8,007 bases of DNA from Candidatus Omnitrophota bacterium (GTDB lineage: Bacteria > Omnitrophota > Gorgyraeia > Gygaellales > Profunditerraquicolaceae), in contig JASEHM010000036.1 in the NCBI GenBank assembly GCA_030018895.1, positions 1-8,007 on the forward strand, read 5' to 3'. Of the stretch, positions 4,018 to 8,007 are shown in pieces. The translations under genes were made by a program, and so were the position numbers. Under the pieces are notes generated by a model, which made no database searches, was not told the origin of the DNA, and saw nothing but the letters and a program-made list of their open reading frames with translations. Each line of letters starts with the position of its first letter. Within the stretch, counting starts at the first letter, position 1.

Positions 4018-5832
4018 TCATTCTTTAAATGGTTTATAAGCAATCCCGCTCCAGGTTACTCCGGCATGGCCGGAGAATTCCAGGACATTTAATCGGATGC
4101 CATGCACTAAGACTGACATTGGCCCTAAAATCAAGTTTAGTCCATGCCCTGCTACAACAATAAAAATACTAGCTAGTATAGCCAGGATATTGCCGTTACC
4201 TATACTAGAAGCCATGTTATTAAAGGTATCCGCGATAGCAACGCTAGCCAGGCCTACGGCAAAGAGGCGCACATATGAAACAACATCAGTGAAATTATTC
4301 ATCAGGTTGAGCGCTAAATTTCCTAAGCCTGCGCCTACGGATTTTAAAATATTTTTTTGCGGATTGGTAAAAAATACAACCAGTATTACACCGGCTATAA
4401 GAAACCATTGGCCATAAAATGGCAAGGAATCAGAGAGGATAAGCAGTTTAGCAAAAAAGAAGGCTGTCCAGAGTACAAAAACCCATCCAATATCTGCTAA
4501 GGCTGCTAATGACGGTAATTTTAAGATTGCTCGCCATGAATGCGCAATAGTCAAATGAAGCGCTCCGATAAAAAAGCAAAAAGCCTGGATATTCTTTGCG
4601 TTATTCAGAGCCGGAATCAGAGGCTTAAATCCTGTTTTCGCCAGCCATTCCTGGCCAAAAAAAGAGCCGATTAATATTCCCCATATAATAGCGCAAAAAC
4701 TTAAAATATAAAAGAGAAAAAAATCTTTGCTTGCGCCGGGATATTTTTTGCCTAATTTTTTGTGCGCCAGAAAAGTAATTAATAAATAGGCTGTGCCATA
4801 ACCAGCGTCACCAATAAGAATGCCAAAGAACAGGCTAAAGAATATAAGAAATAACAGGCTTATATCTAATTCTTTGTATCCCGGGGTTATCTCTAAGAGC
4901 CTAAAGATTGGAGTAATAATAGAAATCCATTTCGGATTACGGATTAAAGTCGGCACTGCTTCATCTTCAGCAGGTTCAGTGATCAAAATCCCCCAGCCTT
5001 GTTTTTTGGCGAGGCTTATTAGCTCTTTCTGGCTGTCAAAAGGGATAAACCCGCATAAATAAGTAAGGACTTTTGCCTGCGTCATTGTGCTCAAGACCTC
5101 TTGAAATTCAAGTTCTTTTCCTAATGATTTTTTGATATCAAGAAATTTAACTTGATAAGGAAAAAAAGTTCTTAAGTTATCGTTAAGGGATTCAATAATA
5201 CGCCAATCTTCAGTAATGCGCTCTTGCATTTGCAAAATGCCCATTTTGGGCAGTTCTACTTCTTTAAAGGCGGTTTCAAATTTTCTGTTTGATAAAACAG
5301 CGCAGGAGGCAATATTGCCTTTAGTAAATATTACATTGACATGGGTATCTAAAGGAAAAATTTTTAATTCTTTTATAGGAACCTGAAATAACCTCAAGTA
5401 AATATTTTTTTTGGTTAATACCTTTATTGTTTCAGGGTCAAACCTGCCCCAGGGTTCCCACTCCTTGATTTTTGAATAAAGATATTTAGAAAACTCCTGC
5501 AGGTGGTCAATTCTTTTCCATGTGTCAATGATGTGCTTTGCAGTAGTTTCTTTATCAAAAGAAATCTGCTCTTCCAAAGCCAGATTTCTTTTGGCCCCAA
5601 TGGCCGACTGGTTAAAGCTTCCTTCGCAGCCACAGCTAAATTCCGTTTTTAGGAGAATCTCCAGCGCCTGATTAATTAAGGATAATTCATCATGGATACG
5701 GTTGATGTCTTTGTTTTTGGGCACTTGAGTATACTCTACATGTACAACTCCTAAGGAGCGCAAAGACTTAATAGCAGCTTGCGTCTCTTTAGCCTGCATA
5801 ATAAGGCCAACTTTTTTCATCCTTACAATCAT
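4018..5832 (-). CDS. atpI: V-type ATP synthase subunit I (membrane stator, a-subunit homologue)
   Basis: A 604-residue homologue of the 116-kDa V-ATPase a subunit (NtpI), which links the peripheral stalks to the membrane and provides the ion half-channels against the K ring. Residues 1-315 form the cytoplasmic domain, starting [15 protein letters not shown], with the alternating helical and alpha-beta segments of the family. From about 323 onward are six to eight membrane segments. Key motifs are GDAGYG (341-346) in the first helix pair, SYVRLFAVGLA (519-529) with Arg522 equivalent to the essential yeast Vph1 R735, and VHGIRLNVLEF near the C-terminus with Arg580 equivalent to R799. Length is normal for bacterial subunit I. 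ATG 5832 overlaps the atpD stop as ATGA, implying translational coupling, and AAGGG stands 9 nt upstream. A CxC pair (C67, C69) in the cytoplasmic domain is unexplained. Confidence 0.95.
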   Translation of the reverse strand: MIVRMKKVGLIMQAKETQAAIKSLRSLGVVHVEYTQVPKNKDINRIHDELSLINQALEILLKTEFSCGCEGSFNQSAIGAKRNLALEEQISFDKETTAKHIIDTWKRIDHLQEFSKYLYSKIKEWEPWGRFDPETIKVLTKKNIYLRLFQVPIKELKIFPLDTHVNVIFTKGNIASCAVLSNRKFETAFKEVELPKMGILQMQERITEDWRIIESLNDNLRTFFPYQVKFLDIKKSLGKELEFQEVLSTMTQAKVLTYLCGFIPFDSQKELISLAKKQGWGILITEPAEDEAVPTLIRNPKWISIITPIFRLLEITPGYKELDISLLFLIFFSLFFGILIGDAGYGTAYLLITFLAHKKLGKKYPGASKDFFLFYILSFCAIIWGILIGSFFGQEWLAKTGFKPLIPALNNAKNIQAFCFFIGALHLTIAHSWRAILKLPSLAALADIGWVFVLWTAFFFAKLLILSDSLPFYGQWFLIAGVILVVFFTNPQKNILKSVGAGLGNLALNLMNNFTDVVSYVRLFAVGLASVAIADTFNNMASSIGNGNILAILASIFIVVAGHGLNLILGPMSVLVHGIRLNVLEFSGHAGVTWSGIAYKPFKE

Positions 5833-6449
5833 ACACTTGCCCTTTCAAAAACCTCTTGTTCTACTATTTTCTTCTTAGCAATTTTACTGCGGCCTACAGC
5901 ATTAGTCATCTGATCACCGATATAAATTTTAATTAGCCGTATTGCCTTTTGCGCCTGAGGGATTTTTATTTTTTCAAAAAGGTTTACTCTTTGAGTGGTA
6001 ATGCGCAGTTCGTTCTTTAAGGTCAAGAGCCCTTTTTCTAACACCTCAATTTCTTTTTGCAAGGAAACAATTAGCCTTAATGCCTCAACAGCATGATCTA
6101 TCCATAAGGGCGTTGTAAATAAATCATATTTTGCCTCATCAAACGCTGCATCTTTAAAAACTGATAGGGCTGTGCCAGCAATATTTTTTGTTGTAGTTGT
6201 AATCCTTGAAGGAATTATCCATGCCTTTAAATTTATTCCCGGTTCAGTCAAAAGGGCAGACCAGGTTAATGTCGCCTCTTTTTTCTTGTCCAGGGTGTGG
6301 TTTTTTTCAGAAAGCAGGGTTGCCTGCCAGAGGATTTCTATTTGCAGCTGTTGTTTTTTGAGCTGTAAAGTAGGCAGATACCTTTCATATTGTTTCAGGC
6401 AATCACGCTGCCTTTTTAATTCGCCTTTAGTTAATTTTACCTGCCCCAT
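5829..6449 (-). CDS. atpD: V-type ATP synthase subunit D (central shaft)
   Basis: A 206-residue subunit D (NtpD), the coiled-coil rotor shaft that passes through the A3B3 head and couples ATP turnover to rotation of the K ring. The N-terminal helix [20 protein letters not shown] and '[15 protein letters not shown]' match the family's 'T+.eL..l+..L......LLk.Kr..L' pattern. The C-terminal half returns as a second long helix ([35 protein letters not shown], then a basic tail). The start is set at ATG 6449. A longer in-frame start at 6500 would add 17 unrelated residues lying wholly inside atpB. With ATG 6449 the gene overlaps atpB by 23 nt and has AGGAGG about 11 nt upstream. The 3' end overlaps atpI by ATGA. 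The family's length is about 200-210 residues, which agrees. Confidence 0.93.
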   Translation of the reverse strand: MGQVKLTKGELKRQRDCLKQYERYLPTLQLKKQQLQIEILWQATLLSEKNHTLDKKKEATLTWSALLTEPGINLKAWIIPSRITTTTKNIAGTALSVFKDAAFDEAKYDLFTTPLWIDHAVEALRLIVSLQKEIEVLEKGLLTLKNELRITTQRVNLFEKIKIPQAQKAIRLIKIYIGDQMTNAVGRSKIAKKKIVEQEVFERASV

Positions 6450-7770
6450 CTTCCATCGTCCCTCCTCCCTTTGCTTTGTTAACGGGCCAGTATTTTTCAA
6501 TGATGTCTTTTTTAATCCCTGTTTCTTCCGGGCTAAAAGATTCTGCTAAGATTTCCCACCCTTGGTCCAGTGCTTTTTCAAGCGGGATTTTTATTTTTAA
6601 AGGCATCATTTTATTTTCAAAAAGCCTGCCATAGTGAAGCAGTTTCTTATCCCAATTGCTCATCTGAAAGCCCATTGCCTGTTTTTCTAATGTTTCGCGG
6701 TAATTAGCAAAGAGTTGAATCATGGTATCCATAATGATGCGGTGGTCAGGCCGCGTCTTTCCATTTACCTGTTGTTTTAACCGGCTCAGGGAACCAAATG
6801 GTTCAATTATGCCGTTTTTTAAATAAAATTGGCCTTCAGTAATGTAACCGGTATTATCCGGCACAGGATGGGTAACATCATCTCCGGGCATAGTAGTTGC
6901 GCTAAGGATAGTAATTGAGCCTGCGGCCTGGAAATCCACTGCCTTTTCATAACGGCTGGCTAATTGACTATAAAGATCTCCGGGATAGCCGCGGTTTGAA
7001 GGAACCTGTTCCATAGTAATAGAAATTTCTTTTAAGGCATCGCAGAAATTAGTCATATCCGTAAGCAGGACTAAAACACGCTTGCCTTTAAGGGCAAACT
7101 GTTCAGCAACTGCCAGGCTTATATCAGGCACAAGCAGGCACTCAACAATAGGGTCTGAGGCAGTATGAATAAACAGGATAGAGCGTGAAAGCGTTCCATG
7201 CTCTTCAAGCGTATCCCTGAAAAAAAGGTAATCATCGTATTTTAGGCCTATGCCGCCTAAGATAATCAGGTCAACCTTTGCCTGAATCGCAATACGGCTT
7301 AAGAGTTCATTGTAAGGTTCTCCTGCAATTGAAAAAATCGGCAGTTTTTGCGATTCAACAAGGGAATTAAAAACATCTATCATTGGCAGGCCAGTATGAA
7401 TCATTTTATTCGGAATTATTCTTTTTGCGGGGTTGACCGGAGGAGTTCCAATGTCAATCATATTATCAAAAAGTCCAGGGCCTTTATCTAAAGGGAGGCC
7501 TCCTCCATTAAAGATACGGCCTAAGAGGTTTTCGCTGCTTGATGTGCGCATTGCATGGCCTAAGAACCTTACCTTGTCTCCGGTAGAAACCCCTTTGGTT
7601 CCTGCAAAAACCTGTAAAGATACCTTATTGCCGTCAATACGGATGACCTGCGCTAATGATACCTGGCGTTTGGTTATAACCTGGGCAATCTCCATATACC
7701 CTACAGACTCTGCCTCAACTGTAATTACATCTCCTGCAATACGGATAATATTAGTATAAATTTTTTGCAT
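6427..7770 (-). CDS. atpB: V-type ATP synthase subunit B (non-catalytic head subunit)
   Basis: A 447-residue subunit B (NtpB), which alternates with catalytic A subunits in the A3B3 head. It has an N-terminal beta-barrel domain (1-75), then the nucleotide-binding fold. The P-loop position reads [16 protein letters not shown] (145-160), without GKT, which is the non-catalytic B version. [15 protein letters not shown] (236-250), [22 protein letters not shown] (256-277), [17 protein letters not shown] (301-317) and [19 protein letters not shown] (325-343, with the interface Arg330) are classic B motifs. From memory, the 'GSITIL.ATT...[17 protein letters not shown]' stretch is closest to spirochaete and chlamydia type enzymes, whose operons share the B-D-I-K order. 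AAGGAG stands 4 nt before ATG 7770. Oddly, no A subunit gene precedes it; a promoter does. The Gly-rich tail (434-447) overlaps the atpD ribosome binding site and start. Confidence 0.97.
   Translation of the reverse strand: MQKIYTNIIRIAGDVITVEAESVGYMEIAQVITKRQVSLAQVIRIDGNKVSLQVFAGTKGVSTGDKVRFLGHAMRTSSSENLLGRIFNGGGLPLDKGPGLFDNMIDIGTPPVNPAKRIIPNKMIHTGLPMIDVFNSLVESQKLPIFSIAGEPYNELLSRIAIQAKVDLIILGGIGLKYDDYLFFRDTLEEHGTLSRSILFIHTASDPIVECLLVPDISLAVAEQFALKGKRVLVLLTDMTNFCDALKEISITMEQVPSNRGYPGDLYSQLASRYEKAVDFQAAGSITILSATTMPGDDVTHPVPDNTGYITEGQFYLKNGIIEPFGSLSRLKQQVNGKTRPDHRIIMDTMIQLFANYRETLEKQAMGFQMSNWDKKLLHYGRLFENKMMPLKIKIPLEKALDQGWEILAESFSPEETGIKKDIIEKYWPVNKAKGGGTMEDGAGKIN
6460..6469 (-). promoter_or_regulatory. 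Ribosome binding site of atpD inside the atpB coding end
   Basis: GGGAGGAGGG on the - strand lies within the last codons of atpB, where it encodes the Gly-Gly-Gly of the C-terminal tail. Its AGGAGG core is 11 nt before ATG 6449, slightly long but the only strong site. It supports the shorter atpD start and coupling to atpB translation. Confidence 0.6.
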
Positions 7771-7773
7771 TTA

Positions 7774-7840
7774 GCTCCTTGTAATATCCCATCTTATTTA
7801 TTGCGCTTATATTTACAAGATTTTTTAGTAGCGCAATCTC
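7774..7840 (-). promoter_or_regulatory. Structured 5' leader of the ATPase operon
   Basis: The roughly 70-nt leader starts almost at once with AGCGCAAT/ATTGCGCT-type arms (7830-7837 with 7800-7807, 8 bp perfect, 22-nt loop), giving a hairpin about 2-3 nt from the predicted 5' end. The loop contains CTTGTAA (7813-7819 on the - strand), complementary over 7 bases to TTACAAG (7778-7784), which overlaps the AAGGAG ribosome binding site at 7775-7780. This could form a pseudoknot or an alternative anti-Shine-Dalgarno pairing. It matches no riboswitch class I recognise, and in AT-rich sequence chance pairing is possible. Confidence 0.4.
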
Positions 7841-7845
7841 AATAA

Positions 7846-7873
7846 ATTATAACAAAAAGACGCAAATAATCAA
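7846..7873 (-). promoter_or_regulatory. Sigma-70-type promoter of the atpBDIK operon
   Basis: On the - strand, TTGATT (7868-7873, 4 of 6 consensus bases) is followed by a 16-bp spacer and a perfect TATAAT (7846-7851), preceded by TGT as an extended -10 (7852-7854). The predicted start is near 7839-7840, about 70 nt before atpB. This indicates that the operon begins at B. Confidence 0.7.
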
Positions 7874-7994
7874 GGGGAAGCTGATCAAAGGGCTGGCGAA
7901 ATGCGGATTCTGCGGGTCCCCCTTCCAAGGAACCCCCTGCCACGGCAAATATGGGACTGTTTCAAAACTCCCAAAAAATAATTTTCCCGGCTGA
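7860..7994 (+). pseudogene. Possible remnant with recombinase-type zinc ribbon
   Basis: This frame has no stop from 7785 to the TGA at 7992-7994, and no ATG, GTG or TTG start in it. From about 7872 it reads KGKLIKGLAKCGFCGSPFQGT, then a Cys-His pair and GKYGTVS. 'L..GL.KC..CG' resembles the start of the zinc beta-ribbon found in large serine recombinases ('LL.GLL.CG.CG..M'), but the second cysteine pair and the rest of the protein are missing. Base composition turns GC-rich exactly here, against the AT-rich promoter next to it. I read it as a possible decayed end of a mobile-element gene. The match is short, and it may not be coding at all. Confidence 0.25.
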
Positions 7995-8007
7995 GTTTAT
8001 GTTTTTT

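Noticed and set aside
4097..4417. 106-codon open frame on the + strand
   Set aside because: Antisense to the conserved membrane part of atpI; no independent evidence.
6450..6500. Longer atpD start (ATG at 6500)
   Set aside because: It would add 17 residues that do not resemble the family N-terminus and lie wholly inside atpB; ATG 6449 fits the family start and length.
6172..6549. 125-codon open frame on the + strand
   Set aside because: Antisense shadow of atpD and atpB, which have clear family motifs; its Phe/Cys-rich translation looks like reverse-strand noise.

Overview
The window most resembles a chromosomal segment of an uncultured, fairly low-GC (about 40% by eye) Gram-negative-type bacterium. 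The lineage is inferred, not proven. A chlamydia/spirochaete-style V-type ATPase block (B-D-I-K), a minor-prepilin cluster with a large PilX-like protein, a 23S-intervening-type four-helix bundle gene and AT-rich dispersed repeats together would fit Omnitrophota or a relative in the PVC group. No marker in the window fixes this.

Left part (1-2541, + strand): the end of an operon of type IV pilus or pseudopilus minor prepilins, in the usual V-W-X order. It holds the 3' end of a PilV-like gene, a complete PilW-like prepilin with a clear prepilin peptidase site, and a large PilX-like protein (552 aa). A strong bidirectional intrinsic terminator (2575-2608) closes it. Everything right of this runs on the - strand, so the two transcription units converge here.

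Middle (2540-3530): a repeat-rich spacer with two - strand tRNA genes, tRNA-Asp(GTC) and tRNA-Val(TAC). A four-helix bundle protein gene sits between them. It is bounded by an 11-bp perfect inverted repeat whose ends lie 6-7 bp from each tRNA, so it looks like a cassette inserted into a Val-Asp tRNA pair. Around it are a 26-bp perfect palindrome, a folded 69-nt element just 3' of tRNA-Asp, three copies of a TTAAGAAT-type repeat and a GCTCGCAATGAC repeat.

Right part (3528-7770, - strand): a tightly packed V-type ATPase operon read atpB > atpD > atpI > atpK. B and D overlap by 23 nt, D and I by ATGA, and I and K are 40 nt apart. B is the non-catalytic nucleotide-binding subunit, D the central shaft, I the stator/ion-channel subunit with its essential arginine, and K the double-hairpin ring subunit. 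K carries the ligand pattern of sodium-binding rings (T63, Q64, Y67, Q103, E132). The operon has its own promoter (extended -10) directly upstream of B. The catalytic A gene and the stalk genes E, C and F are not in the window, although A normally precedes B. Beyond the promoter is a GC-richer fragment that may be the remnant of a zinc-ribbon recombinase.

I found no CRISPR array, reverse transcriptase, intact transposase or recognisable defence system. The most distinctive points are the tRNA-flanked four-helix bundle cassette, the A-less ATPase operon with a structured leader, and the predicted sodium coupling.
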